64,000 bases of DNA from SIG575 sp964507395 (lineage in GTDB: Bacteria > Bacillota > Clostridia > Oscillospirales > Acutalibacteraceae): contig CAZDQE010000005.1 of the NCBI GenBank assembly GCA_964507395.1, positions 1 to 64,000 of the forward strand, in the 5' to 3' direction. The notes under the pieces are model-generated. The model saw only the letters and a program-made list of their open reading frames with translations. It made no database searches and had not been told where the DNA came from. Positions 34,696-42,507 of this stretch are shown here, piece after piece; positions within the stretch are counted from its first letter, which is position 1; the number at the start of each line of letters is the position of its first letter. The translations under genes were made by a program, and so were the position numbers.

Positions 34696-34965
34696 ATGGA
34701 AGCAATTCTTGAATTTAGACCACTGTGTTCTCATTGCGGCAAAAGACCTGCAAAAAGACTTTGTGACTTTCCAATCGGCAGAGCACAGTACATAGGACAT
34801 CCGCCACGAAGTCAGATGTTACAGTCGCAAATGAACAATGTTGCTTTTAAGGAAGTGAAACTATCAAGGACAATAACCTGCGACAAGCCACTTTGTGATG
34901 AATGTGCAGTAAGAGTAGGAAGCGAAATTGACCTTTGCCCCACACATAAGGAGGTATTTAAATGA
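34696..34965 (+). CDS. Small zinc-binding protein
   Basis: 89 residues with CSHCGKRPAKRLC, CDKPLCDEC and LCPTH, enough ligands for two zinc ions. This layout recurs in phage proteins of unknown role. AAAGGAATAAC precedes the ATG. Confidence 0.6.
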   Translation: MEAILEFRPLCSHCGKRPAKRLCDFPIGRAQYIGHPPRSQMLQSQMNNVAFKEVKLSRTITCDKPLCDECAVRVGSEIDLCPTHKEVFK

Positions 34966-35135
34966 CGGAATTTGGAGAAGGTGCAAAACACGCAAGAGAT
35001 GATATCTTGTCGATGATTATCGGACTACAGAACGGAATAATGCACAAAATGGATTCCGAGGAATATAAAGCATATCAAACTGTTTATGACCGCATTGTCG
35101 AGATACACGGAGATATGTTTAAAGACTACAAATAA
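34962..35135 (+). CDS. Small helical protein
   Basis: 57 residues (MTEFGEGAKHARDDILSMII ...), helical throughout, with a start overlapping the previous stop and GGAGG ahead. No family recognised. Confidence 0.55.
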   Translation: MTEFGEGAKHARDDILSMIIGLQNGIMHKMDSEEYKAYQTVYDRIVEIHGDMFKDYK

Positions 35136-35148
35136 GGAGGAACTTATA

Positions 35149-35352
35149 ATGAACGAAACTAACAGAGAATATCTTGAACGAATCGGTGTAACCGACATTG
35201 ATGAAATGATGGAGTATTCCGAAGGGGAACGCTGTGAAATTTGCAATAGAGAGGTAGAAAAAAACCTCTCGCCGACAAATCCCACTTGTGAGGGCGGTTG
35301 GTGCGAAGAGGCTCTGGAATATTGGCTTGATGAAGAACACAAGGAGTGTTAA
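35149..35352 (+). CDS. Small cysteine-containing protein
   Basis: 67 residues with CEICNREV and CEGGWC and an acidic C-terminus. AAGGAGG lies 10 bases before the ATG. Possibly zinc-binding; function unknown. Confidence 0.6.
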   Translation: MNETNREYLERIGVTDIDEMMEYSEGERCEICNREVEKNLSPTNPTCEGGWCEEALEYWLDEEHKEC

Positions 35353-35354
35353 CC

Positions 35355-35861
35355 ATGGAGAAACAAACAAGTGAGATTTCGGATGATGTAATCTTTACCC
35401 CGGTATATAAAGGTGAACGGTATCAGTATCATGAATGCAGTAATTGTCAGTATCACATTACCATGCAAGAATCGGTCTGGACACCATTATACTTTGGCGA
35501 AACTTTCAAATTTTGTCCCGAGTGTGGAAAACCTGTTGTTAGATTTTCAAACATTCCAAAATTTATTGAAGAACCCAACTGGGCAATGTTTCAATACATA
35601 CAGCAACTGGACCAAAATTATTCTGATTTGTTGGACTATTATTGCAGAGTCATACTTACTCAGGAAGAATTTGATATATTGAGGGACAAATGCAAATTCG
35701 CAGTTGAGTTTAAAAATAACGGTGGAGTTTCTTATGTATCACCCGGCATAGAGAAAGTTGCTAAGATGGAAAGAAAACCGTGGAATCACTGGAATATTAA
35801 AAAATTAAAAGAAAGAATACAAACGACTAAATTGAATCAGGGAGAAATACCAAATGAATAA
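35355..35861 (+). CDS. Zinc-ribbon hypothetical protein
   Basis: 168 residues. An N-terminal zinc ribbon (CSNCQYHI ... FCPECGKPV, about 28-56) precedes a helical C-terminal domain with no recognised fold. AAGGAG sits eight bases before the ATG. It overlaps the next gene by eight bases. Confidence 0.6.
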   Translation: MEKQTSEISDDVIFTPVYKGERYQYHECSNCQYHITMQESVWTPLYFGETFKFCPECGKPVVRFSNIPKFIEEPNWAMFQYIQQLDQNYSDLLDYYCRVILTQEEFDILRDKCKFAVEFKNNGGVSYVSPGIEKVAKMERKPWNHWNIKKLKERIQTTKLNQGEIPNE

Positions 35862-36267
35862 TAACAAACTTAAAGACTTGCTTAAAAAGATAAATGCATC
35901 ACCTGAAATCACCTGTGCAAACCCTCGCTCAAAGACGTGTACCGGGTGCGAATATAACAATCCGAAAACAGGGGATTGCGACACTTTTGCTCGCAAGGCT
36001 GATTACCTTATTCAACAGGGCGTGATAGTTCCTGTTGTTAACCCCGGTGATGTGGTGTACATCAATAATCATCCTACGGTGGTAAGTTTCTTACATATCG
36101 AAGAGTATGCAGACATTGTATATGTCATTCAGTTTGACTGTGATGATTGTACAGACTGTCCTTTTTATAAAGATGATGAAGAGTTCTGTAAGACACACGG
36201 ATATATCGAATTTACAGATAAAGATATTGGTGTGACGGTATTCTTGGAAAAGGGAGATGAAGCGTAA
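35854..36267 (+). CDS. Hypothetical phage protein
   Basis: 137 residues. The N-terminal CTGCEYNNPKTGDC and the central NPGDVVYINN and CDDCTDCPF blocks resemble the protein at 33859-34278, and it ends in the same TVFLEKGDEA style. The two may share a small barrel fold. Function unknown. Confidence 0.6.
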   Translation: MNNNKLKDLLKKINASPEITCANPRSKTCTGCEYNNPKTGDCDTFARKADYLIQQGVIVPVVNPGDVVYINNHPTVVSFLHIEEYADIVYVIQFDCDDCTDCPFYKDDEEFCKTHGYIEFTDKDIGVTVFLEKGDEA

Positions 36268-36432
36268 ATGAAAAACATTCTTTGTGTATTAGGTTTGCAC
36301 CGACAAGACAAATATTCTACGCTCGTTTCTGAACGTTACCACAAAAACGGCAAAAAGTACCAGAGAAAATACATTGTGTGTAAGAGATGCGGTAAACCTC
36401 TTTATTTACTGAGGAATTCTAAAAGGAGATAA
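36268..36432 (+). CDS. Tiny basic zinc-finger-like protein
   Basis: 54 residues, very basic, with one CKRC pair and an N-terminal CVLGLH, so it may bind zinc and nucleic acid. It starts at the stop of the previous gene. No family recognised. Confidence 0.55.
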   Translation: MKNILCVLGLHRQDKYSTLVSERYHKNGKKYQRKYIVCKRCGKPLYLLRNSKRR

Positions 36433-36437
36433 GACTA

Positions 36438-36932
36438 ATGGGCAAACAATATGCAGAGCCTGCAGCTTATGAGGCTAAACTGGAAAAGGTTATGTCGAGA
36501 CTTGGCGTTGACAAATATGACTATGACTGGTCACGCTTTAAATGTTGGGTAGAGTTTCACTACAAAGGACAAGCGTATAGATTTGAACATAGCGTCGAGA
36601 ACGCACAGGCTCATGGTATAAATATTAAATATGGTTCAGATGTCTTTGCACAGGTTGTCCTTTCTCTTGAAGACCTTGCACGAATGGTTGAGCGCGGCAT
36701 CTATGACTTGTCAACATGGGTATCGGGAATGAAGTGTTTACCTACACCAAAAGATATACCATCTTGTTTTAAAGTATTACAGTTCAATGTAATTCCATCA
36801 GAAGAAGAACTTCAAAAGAGATACAGACAGTTATCTAAAATGGCACATCCTGATTGTGGTGGCACAGAAGAACAGTTCATAACACTTAAATCAGCCTATG
36901 ATGAAGCAATGATGTTTGTAAGAAACAAGTAA
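36438..36932 (+). CDS. J-domain protein
   Basis: 164 residues with a C-terminal J domain: the YRQLSKMAHPDCGG segment holds the HPD tripeptide (about 134-136) that stimulates Hsp70 ATPase. The N-terminal ~100 residues are unrecognised and may bind a client. It probably recruits the host DnaK for phage replication or assembly, as lambda uses DnaJ. AAAAGGAG precedes the ATG. Confidence 0.8.
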   Translation: MGKQYAEPAAYEAKLEKVMSRLGVDKYDYDWSRFKCWVEFHYKGQAYRFEHSVENAQAHGINIKYGSDVFAQVVLSLEDLARMVERGIYDLSTWVSGMKCLPTPKDIPSCFKVLQFNVIPSEEELQKRYRQLSKMAHPDCGGTEEQFITLKSAYDEAMMFVRNK

Positions 36933-36945
36933 TTTCAAAGAGCAA

Positions 36946-36965
36946 ATGTCAAATATATTTGACAT
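36946..36965. promoter_or_regulatory. Perfect 20-bp palindrome upstream of the late regulator
   Basis: ATGTCAAATATATTTGACAT is its own reverse complement. A second 14-bp palindrome TAAAATATATTTTA lies at 37006-37019. Both fall in the 124-base gap before the late regulator and are candidate protein-binding sites. Confidence 0.5.
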
Positions 36966-36978
36966 AAAAAAGAAATGA

Positions 36979-36993
36979 GAGAGCAGCGCTCTC
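36979..36993 (+). repeat. Short GC hairpin before the late regulator
   Basis: GAGAGC-AGC-GCTCTC, six base pairs, no T-run. It may slow transcription or be part of the leader. Confidence 0.35.
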
Positions 36994-37056
36994 CCAAATC
37001 CAACCTAAAATATATTTTAAACTATAAATTTAAATATGTCAACAGGAGGCGCTACA

Positions 37057-37599
37057 ATGGAAAACCAACTCTCTCAGGAAGAAATCATAAAACTTGCAGT
37101 AAATGAAGGTGTGAAAGCCGCAAGGCGACAATTTAAGCTCGAGGAAGAAGAAGCACGAGCCAAACAGAAGAACAGACGATTACACAACACAAAATTGCTT
37201 ATAGAAAACTATCGAACATTTAAAGTTCATGCAGAAAAGTCGGTTTTCACAGCAGCCGAGTGTGAGGACTCTGTTGTTGATATTTTATCGATGATGTCTG
37301 ACCAGAGTTTTGCAAGAGCAGAAAACACCGTTGCATCTATCCGCAAATCAGCCGTAAAGACGGTCATTATGGTTCGCCATATCGAAGCAATGGTCGATAC
37401 ATACAGAGTATTGTGTGAGCGTTCAGGCGAAGAACGAAAGTATCGTGTCATATATGAATTGTATATTGCTGATGAAGCAAAAACAATTGAGGAAATTGCA
37501 AAAAAAGAATATGTTGACAAGAGTACAATCTACAGAGACATTCAAACTGCCATTGATGCTCTCTCTTCCTTGATTTTCGGTGTGAGCACCATCAACTGA
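37057..37599 (+). CDS. Phage late transcription regulator, sigma-70 region 4-like
   Basis: 180 residues. The N-terminal part is charged and helical. The C-terminal segment AKTIEEIAKKEYVDKSTIYRDIQTAIDALS (about 142-170, read as two pieces) is a helix-turn-helix like those of ArpU/sigma-factor-like late regulators. It lies just before the late promoter region, as late activators usually do. AGGAGG sits seven bases before the ATG at 37057. It could be an activator or a sigma-like factor. Confidence 0.75.
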   Translation: MENQLSQEEIIKLAVNEGVKAARRQFKLEEEEARAKQKNRRLHNTKLLIENYRTFKVHAEKSVFTAAECEDSVVDILSMMSDQSFARAENTVASIRKSAVKTVIMVRHIEAMVDTYRVLCERSGEERKYRVIYELYIADEAKTIEEIAKKEYVDKSTIYRDIQTAIDALSSLIFGVSTIN

Positions 37600-37602
37600 T
37601 GT

Positions 37603-37634
37603 CATGCGAAAAACTTGCAATTGACATGCGAAAA
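37603..37634 (+). repeat. Direct repeats at the late promoter
   Basis: CATGCGAAAA at 37603-37612 and 37625-37634, spaced 22 bases start to start (two helical turns). The second copy overlaps the -35 box of the late promoter. They are candidate sites for the late regulator. Confidence 0.6.
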
Positions 37635-37649
37635 GAAATGTGGTATACT
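37621..37649 (+). promoter_or_regulatory. Late-region promoter 1
   Basis: -35 TTGACA (37621-37626, perfect), a 17-base spacer, and -10 TATACT (37644-37649). Transcription should begin near 37656 and meets a terminator about 50 bases later. Confidence 0.8.
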
Positions 37650-37655
37650 CACATT

Positions 37656-37710
37656 GTAAAATTCTATCACTCGAAAACAGGTGTCTGATACCCGTCAGGC
37701 ACCTTTATTT
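37656..37710 (+). ncRNA. Short leader RNA between late promoter and terminator
   Basis: The stretch from the predicted start to the terminator holds no open reading frame of use. It would give a ~55-base RNA unless the terminator is read through. It could be a late leader controlled by antitermination or a small RNA. Confidence 0.4.
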
Positions 37711-37714
37711 TTTG
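37679..37714 (+). terminator. Rho-independent terminator in the late leader
   Basis: Stem AGGTG-T-CTGA / TCAG-G-CACCT with a six-base loop, followed by TTATTTTTTT. It sits just downstream of late promoter 1. Confidence 0.82.
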
Positions 37715-37740
37715 ACAAAAAGGAGGTTTAATTTTACATT
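37712..37740 (+). promoter_or_regulatory. Possible late-region promoter 2
   Basis: -35 TTGACA (37712-37717), a 17-base spacer, and -10 TACATT (37735-37740). It lies after the terminator and could transcribe the symporter operon directly. The leader to 37801 can form ACATTG/CAATGT and GTGTTT/AAACAC hairpins. Confidence 0.55.
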
Positions 37741-37801
37741 GTAGCAATGCCCCTTCCTGCAATGTGTTTGAAATAAATAAACACATAGGAGGAAATTCTA
37801 A

Positions 37802-39178
37802 ATGTACGGAATTATAGCATTGTTAATTTATGCAGCAATAATGATTTTGGCAACGATACTGTTCTCTAGAAAGAACAAAAGCGACTTTCATGTGGCAGAC
37901 AGAAATATCGGTGCTTTTATATCAGCGTTAAGTATTGCTGCGACATGGATATGGGCACCGGCCCTGTTCACATCATCAGAAAAGGCATACACAAATGGTT
38001 TACCTGGACTGTTTTGGTTTTTAGTACCTAATGTGTTATGTCTTATTTTATTTATACCTTTTGCAAAGAAAATCAGACGAGAAATGCCTGCAGGAATCAC
38101 TCTGTCAGGGTATATGGAAGAAAAATATCAATCACGACGAGTTAGCGGAATATACCGATTTCAGCTCGGCAGTTTGTCTGTTTTTTCTACGGCGGTGCAG
38201 TTATTGGCAGGCGGTAAAATCCTGAATATGATTACAGGAATTCCGTTCTGGCTCATAACTATAATTCTTGCCGTTATTGCATTTTCGTATTCACAGATAT
38301 CAGGTATAAAAGCATCAGTAATCACTGATAACATTCAGTTTGTTTTTATACTCGCAGGTTGCCTTGTTTTACTTCCTATGGCTCTTTCTTCCTCAGGTGG
38401 TGTTACAACATTACTTGAGGGAGTAAGCGGTCATACAGGCGATTTTTTGAGCTTATTCGATAAAAACGGATTGAATGTATTTTTGTCTTTCGGTTTGCCA
38501 ACAACAATTGGATTGTTATCAGGTCCGTTCGGTGACCAAAGCTTTTGGCAGAGAGCATTCTCAACAAAAGAAAAAAGCATTGGAAAAGCATTTTTCTTTG
38601 GAGCACTTGCGTTCGGTCTTGTTCCGCTCTCACTCGGCGCAATGGGATATATCGCAGCAGGCACAGGATTTAATGCGGTTGATTCAAGCATGGTAAACTT
38701 TGAGTTTATCAAGTCAATTCTTCCTGCATGGGTGCTTGTACCGTTCTTATTTATGATTTTGTCAGGTTTGCTTTCAACAGTTGATTCAAATCTCTGTTCA
38801 GTTGCATCATTGACAACCGACTATAATTGCAAAGACAATCTGAAAGCATCAAAAGGCACAATGATAGTTTTGCTTGCAATTGCAATTATTATCGCAAATA
38901 TTCCAGGACTTACAGTAACGCATCTGTTCTTGTTCTATGGAACACTCAGAGCATCAACGTTGTTTACAACTATTCTCACACTTAAAGGAAAGAAACTCAC
39001 CGAAAAAGGTGTGTTTGTTGGCGTTCTTTGTTCAATGGTAATCGGCTTACCGATTTTTGCCTATGGCTCTATTGCGAATATTGCGATATATAAAACAATC
39101 GGCTCACTGCTCACTGTTTTACTCTCGGGCATTATTGCTCTCATCCTTTCAAAGAAAGGAGTGAAAGAAAATGCTTAA
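37802..39178 (+). CDS. Sodium:solute symporter family transporter
   Basis: A 458-residue integral membrane protein of the SSS family, with about 12-13 membrane segments from residue 3 to 450. Conserved features include the R-N-KSDFHVADRN start, SIAATWIWAPALF (first helix after the core entry) and DSNLCSVASL. The family moves sugars, amino acids, nucleosides or vitamins with sodium. The substrate is unknown. TAGGAGG precedes the ATG. The gene is unusual in a phage late region; it overlaps the following PAPS-reductase gene by eight bases, so they form one operon. Confidence 0.85.
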   Translation: MYGIIALLIYAAIMILATILFSRKNKSDFHVADRNIGAFISALSIAATWIWAPALFTSSEKAYTNGLPGLFWFLVPNVLCLILFIPFAKKIRREMPAGITLSGYMEEKYQSRRVSGIYRFQLGSLSVFSTAVQLLAGGKILNMITGIPFWLITIILAVIAFSYSQISGIKASVITDNIQFVFILAGCLVLLPMALSSSGGVTTLLEGVSGHTGDFLSLFDKNGLNVFLSFGLPTTIGLLSGPFGDQSFWQRAFSTKEKSIGKAFFFGALAFGLVPLSLGAMGYIAAGTGFNAVDSSMVNFEFIKSILPAWVLVPFLFMILSGLLSTVDSNLCSVASLTTDYNCKDNLKASKGTMIVLLAIAIIIANIPGLTVTHLFLFYGTLRASTLFTTILTLKGKKLTEKGVFVGVLCSMVIGLPIFAYGSIANIAIYKTIGSLLTVLLSGIIALILSKKGVKENA

Positions 39179-39950
39179 GAGAAAACAAAGCGCAACCAAT
39201 TCAGAATGGCTTGAAGCTGTAGCGAAGATTGGAGAAACTGTTTCCCAAAAGGAAATAGTTGAGCTTACCGAAAAGACCGTTTCAGAAATCAAAAATAAAA
39301 CTGCCGATAAGAAATGTTCCTATGCTTGGAGTGCAGGAAAAGACAGTATTGTACTTAGTGACATCTGTAAAAAAGCAGGTATTACTGACAGTATGATTGC
39401 TGTTACTGACCTTGAATATCCTGCATTTATGAAATGGGTAGATGAAAACAAACCCGAAAAATGCACTGTAATCAATGTAGGATATGATATTCAATGGCTT
39501 TCAAAGCATCAGAATCTTATCTTTCCGCAAGACAGCGCTACAGCTGCACATTGGTTTTCAATTGTCCAGCACAAAGCACAGAGGCAATATTTCAAAGAAA
39601 ACAATCTTGATATAATTCTTCTCGGTCGTAGAAAGGCAGACGGGAATTATGTCGGTAAAGGTGATAACCTTTACACAGATGGAAAGGGTGTAACAAGATA
39701 CAGTCCGCTATCGGAGTGGTCTCACGAACACCTTTTAGCATATATACACTACAATAAACTTTCATTACCGCCTATATACGGATGGAAAAACGGGTATGTT
39801 TGCGGTACCCATCCATGGCCGGCAAGACAATGGACCGGCAGCATAGAGAACGGATGGCGCGAAGTTTATGAAATAGATAAATCCATTGTAGAAAAAGCAG
39901 CTGAGTACATTCAGAGTGCAAAAACCTTTTTAGGAGGTGATGCACAATGA
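39171..39950 (+). CDS. PAPS reductase-family protein, copy 2
   Basis: A 259-residue PP-loop protein. The ATP-binding motif is SAGKDSI (about 56-62), with SAG rather than the usual SGG. Further family blocks are ILLGRRKADGN and YSPLSEWSHEHLLAYI, which resemble PAPS reductase C-terminal parts. It lacks the reductase ECGLH tail, so it is not a sulfate assimilation enzyme. It is coupled to the symporter upstream and to a ParB-like gene downstream (ATGA). Likely role: activation chemistry on a nucleotide or base. Confidence 0.82.
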   Translation: MLKRKQSATNSEWLEAVAKIGETVSQKEIVELTEKTVSEIKNKTADKKCSYAWSAGKDSIVLSDICKKAGITDSMIAVTDLEYPAFMKWVDENKPEKCTVINVGYDIQWLSKHQNLIFPQDSATAAHWFSIVQHKAQRQYFKENNLDIILLGRRKADGNYVGKGDNLYTDGKGVTRYSPLSEWSHEHLLAYIHYNKLSLPPIYGWKNGYVCGTHPWPARQWTGSIENGWREVYEIDKSIVEKAAEYIQSAKTFLGGDAQ

Positions 39951-40564
39951 AAGTAATCAGTATGTCAATTGACAGTTTGGTTTCTCCTGAAAAGAATGTG
40001 AGGATCCATTCTGATAAACAAATAAGTGAATTTGTTCGCAGTATTGAGAAGTTCGGACAGATTCGCCCTGTTGTAGTAGATGAAAACAATACAGTCCTTG
40101 CCGGTAACGGTCTTGTTGAGGCTATGAAAAAAGCAGGAAAGGATACTGTATTTGTTTATAAAATGGACAATCTCAGCGAAAATGATAAAAAGAAACTGAT
40201 GATTGCTGATAACAAGATTTTCAGCCTTGGTATCGATAATCTTGAAACCTTGAATTCATTCCTTGAAGATTTGAGGGATGACCTTGATATTCCCGGCTTT
40301 GACGAGGATATCCTTGCTTCAATGGTTGAAAGCTCCGCAGAAGTAACGGAACGCATATCAAACTATGGTGTACTTGATGAAAAAGAAATTATGACCATAA
40401 GAGAAAATGCGGCGAAAAAAGAAACTGCAGAGCCAATCAAAGAAGAAAAAGTACAATCTGACCCCCTTGAGCAGAATCACCCAACGGAAACAGTTTCAAA
40501 TCATACTGAATCCGAGGGTGATTTTGTCATTTGTCCTAAGTGTGGTGAGAAGATATGGCTGTAA
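39947..40564 (+). CDS. ParB/Srx-domain protein, copy 1, with C-terminal zinc ribbon
   Basis: 205 residues. A ParB N-terminal-like domain fills residues 1-90 (SPEKNVRIHS, FGQIRPVVVDENNTVLAGNG, the family Gx(N/H)R position here being GNG). A helical middle and an acidic linker follow, and it ends with one CPKCGEKIW knuckle. AGGAGG sits before the ATG. It overlaps the PAPS-reductase genes on both sides. ParB/Srx proteins bind and may hydrolyse CTP or act with nucleases. Confidence 0.8.
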   Translation: MKVISMSIDSLVSPEKNVRIHSDKQISEFVRSIEKFGQIRPVVVDENNTVLAGNGLVEAMKKAGKDTVFVYKMDNLSENDKKKLMIADNKIFSLGIDNLETLNSFLEDLRDDLDIPGFDEDILASMVESSAEVTERISNYGVLDEKEIMTIRENAAKKETAEPIKEEKVQSDPLEQNHPTETVSNHTESEGDFVICPKCGEKIWL

Positions 40565-41712
40565 AGAGATGTGTTGCAGACATTGATGTGCTCACTGCTG
40601 CGAAAAAGAGAATAACGAATGTATTCCGAAATGGTTTATCAGTATATATGTCATTCTCTGGCGGAAAAGACAGTTTGTGTCTTGCTCATATAGTTAAAAC
40701 TCTCATTCAGCAAGGTCAAATAAACCCTCAGCAATTGACCGTGCAGTTTATTGATGAAGAAGCGATATTCCCTTGTATTGAAAAAACTGTAATGCAATGG
40801 CGAAAGAAATTTCTTATGCTCGGCGCTAAATTTGAATGGTTCTGCGTTGAAGTAAAACATTACAATTGTTTCAATGAACTTTCTAATGATGAAAGCTTTA
40901 TATGCTGGGATTCTATGAAACAGGATGTGTGGGTAAGACAACCACCGACATTTGCAATCAGAACACACCCGAAGCTCAGACCAAGAAAAGATGCATACCA
41001 AGATTTTTTACCGAGAGCATCAGCTGACGGAATAACAATAACGGGTGTAAGAATGGCCGAATCAGTTCAACGATTGCAGTATATGTCAGCAATGTTCCAA
41101 GCAGGTACCAACGTCACAAAAAGACTACAGATATTCCCGATATATGATTGGTCAGACAATGATGTGTGGTTGTATCTGCTTAAAGAAAGGGTAGAAATAC
41201 CTGAAATATATTTGTTTTTATGGCAGTCAGGAACAGGAAAAAGGCAATTAAGAGTGTCTCAGTTCTTCTCCATCGATACAGCAAAAACACTCGTAAAGAT
41301 GAATGAGTATTATCCTGACCTTATGGAACGGATAATCAGACGAGAGCCAAACGCCTATATAGCTGCTTTATATTGGGATTCCGAAATGTTCGGAAGGTCC
41401 ACAAGAAACCGCAGAGAGCTTGAAAAAGGCTCTGAAAAGGACTATAAAGCAGAATTACAAAAGCTGTTCAGTGATATGGATAGAAATTTCCCAAATGCTC
41501 ATCACAGAAAGGTAGCTGAACATTACAGAAATTTCTTTATAACAACATCAGCAATCACAAATAATAAAGACTGCAAAGCTATATATGAGGGAGTTATCTC
41601 AGGAGATCCAAAATTAAGGACTTTCAGAGCCTTATATCAGCGCATATACGGCCGATACATAGAAGAAGCGAAGAAAACCGAAAAGGAGAGAAGCAGTAGT
41701 GCAAAACAATGA
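40555..41712 (+). CDS. PAPS reductase-family protein, copy 3 (DUF3440/IbrA-like)
   Basis: A 385-residue PP-loop protein with SGGKDSL (about 36-42) and the long C-terminal extension of the DUF3440/IbrA group (YDWSDNDVWLYLLKE, FPNAHHRKVAEHYRNFF). IbrA acts with the ParB-like IbrB; here the ParB-like gene follows at once (14-base overlap), the same arrangement. The reaction is not known. It shares the operon with a second, shorter PAPS-reductase/ParB pair. Confidence 0.85.
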   Translation: MAVKRCVADIDVLTAAKKRITNVFRNGLSVYMSFSGGKDSLCLAHIVKTLIQQGQINPQQLTVQFIDEEAIFPCIEKTVMQWRKKFLMLGAKFEWFCVEVKHYNCFNELSNDESFICWDSMKQDVWVRQPPTFAIRTHPKLRPRKDAYQDFLPRASADGITITGVRMAESVQRLQYMSAMFQAGTNVTKRLQIFPIYDWSDNDVWLYLLKERVEIPEIYLFLWQSGTGKRQLRVSQFFSIDTAKTLVKMNEYYPDLMERIIRREPNAYIAALYWDSEMFGRSTRNRRELEKGSEKDYKAELQKLFSDMDRNFPNAHHRKVAEHYRNFFITTSAITNNKDCKAIYEGVISGDPKLRTFRALYQRIYGRYIEEAKKTEKERSSSAKQ

Positions 41713-42223
41713 TAAATTGTTTGCTCCGCTCGGTACGCTTCAATGGATCGAGCGAGACAAACTCAAACCAAACGATTATAACCCAAACAAAGTATCAAAA
41801 GAAAATCTGAAACTTTTGACACAGTCTATTATGACAAACGGATGGACACTTCCTATTGTTGTCCGACCTGATATGACCATCATAGACGGATTCCACCGCT
41901 GGACGGTAGCAGGGGAAGAACCTCTCCGCTCAATGCTGGGTGGTAAAGTTCCTGTTGTAATAGTCGCCCATGAAGATGAAAGTGGAAATATCTATGGCAC
42001 AGTTACACATAACAGAGCCAGAGGTACGCATTTGCTTGAACCTATGAAAGCAATTGTTCAGAAATTGATAAACGACGGAAAAACAGTTGAAGAAATAGGG
42101 AAGCAGCTCGGCATGAAGCCTGAGGAAATATTCAGATTGTCTGATTTCACTCGTGAAGACTTCCTCAACATGATGGTAAAAGATGAAAAATATTCATCTG
42201 CACAGTTTGTAACGAAAATTTAA
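41699..42223 (+). CDS. ParB/Srx-domain protein, copy 2 (IbrB-like)
   Basis: 174 residues. A complete ParB/Srx domain is present: DYNPNKVSKENLKLLTQSI, GWTLPIVV and DGFHRWTVA, the last holding the GxHR motif. A C-terminal helix-turn-helix-like segment (TVEEIGKQLGMKPEEIFRL, about 130-150) follows. This is the usual IbrB layout and partner of the preceding IbrA-like gene. GTG start with AAAAGGAG upstream. It is the last gene of the accessory operon. Confidence 0.85.
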   Translation: MQNNDKLFAPLGTLQWIERDKLKPNDYNPNKVSKENLKLLTQSIMTNGWTLPIVVRPDMTIIDGFHRWTVAGEEPLRSMLGGKVPVVIVAHEDESGNIYGTVTHNRARGTHLLEPMKAIVQKLINDGKTVEEIGKQLGMKPEEIFRLSDFTREDFLNMMVKDEKYSSAQFVTKI

Positions 42224-42239
42224 TCTTATGAAGATGGGG

Positions 42240-42273
42240 GCGTATCTATGTTTTAGGTACGCTCTCTTGCTTT
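42240..42273 (+). terminator. Weak hairpin after the ParB gene
   Basis: GCGTA/TACGC with a central mismatch region, followed by CTCTTGCTTTATTT. It may partly stop transcription between the accessory operon and terminase. Confidence 0.4.
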
Positions 42274-42295
42274 ATTTATATTGAGGTGATTTTGC

Positions 42296-42466
42296 TTGCG
42301 ATTTGTATCAGAAGAAAAGGCAGAAAAGTGCTTTAAGTGCATTTATAACCTTACAAGAGGCATCCACAAAAATGTGGTTGTTTGCTTTTTTCCTAAGTGT
42401 AAAAAAGAAGAACTTTTGCCTGAAAGTATGAAAGAAGAGCGAAGCGAAACGCCTGACAACAAATAA
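42296..42466 (+). CDS. Tiny cysteine-containing protein
   Basis: 56 residues with CFKC near the start and CFFPKC in the middle, likely a metal knuckle, then an acidic/basic tail. TTG start preceded by GAGGTGA at seven bases. Small proteins of this type precede terminase genes in related phages; function unknown. Confidence 0.55.
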   Translation: MRFVSEEKAEKCFKCIYNLTRGIHKNVVVCFFPKCKKEELLPESMKEERSETPDNK

Positions 42467-42507
42467 AAAATACCGAAACAACTCGAATATGAAAAAGGGT
42501 GGTGAAA

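Noticed and set aside
37720..37740. A gene starting after the AAGGAGG at 37720-37726
   Set aside because: The first in-range start, TTG at about 37739, is followed at once by TAG.
39171..39950. Sulfate assimilation PAPS reductase
   Set aside because: The C-terminal ECGLH-type cysteine motif is missing and neighbours are ParB-like, not sulfur metabolism genes.
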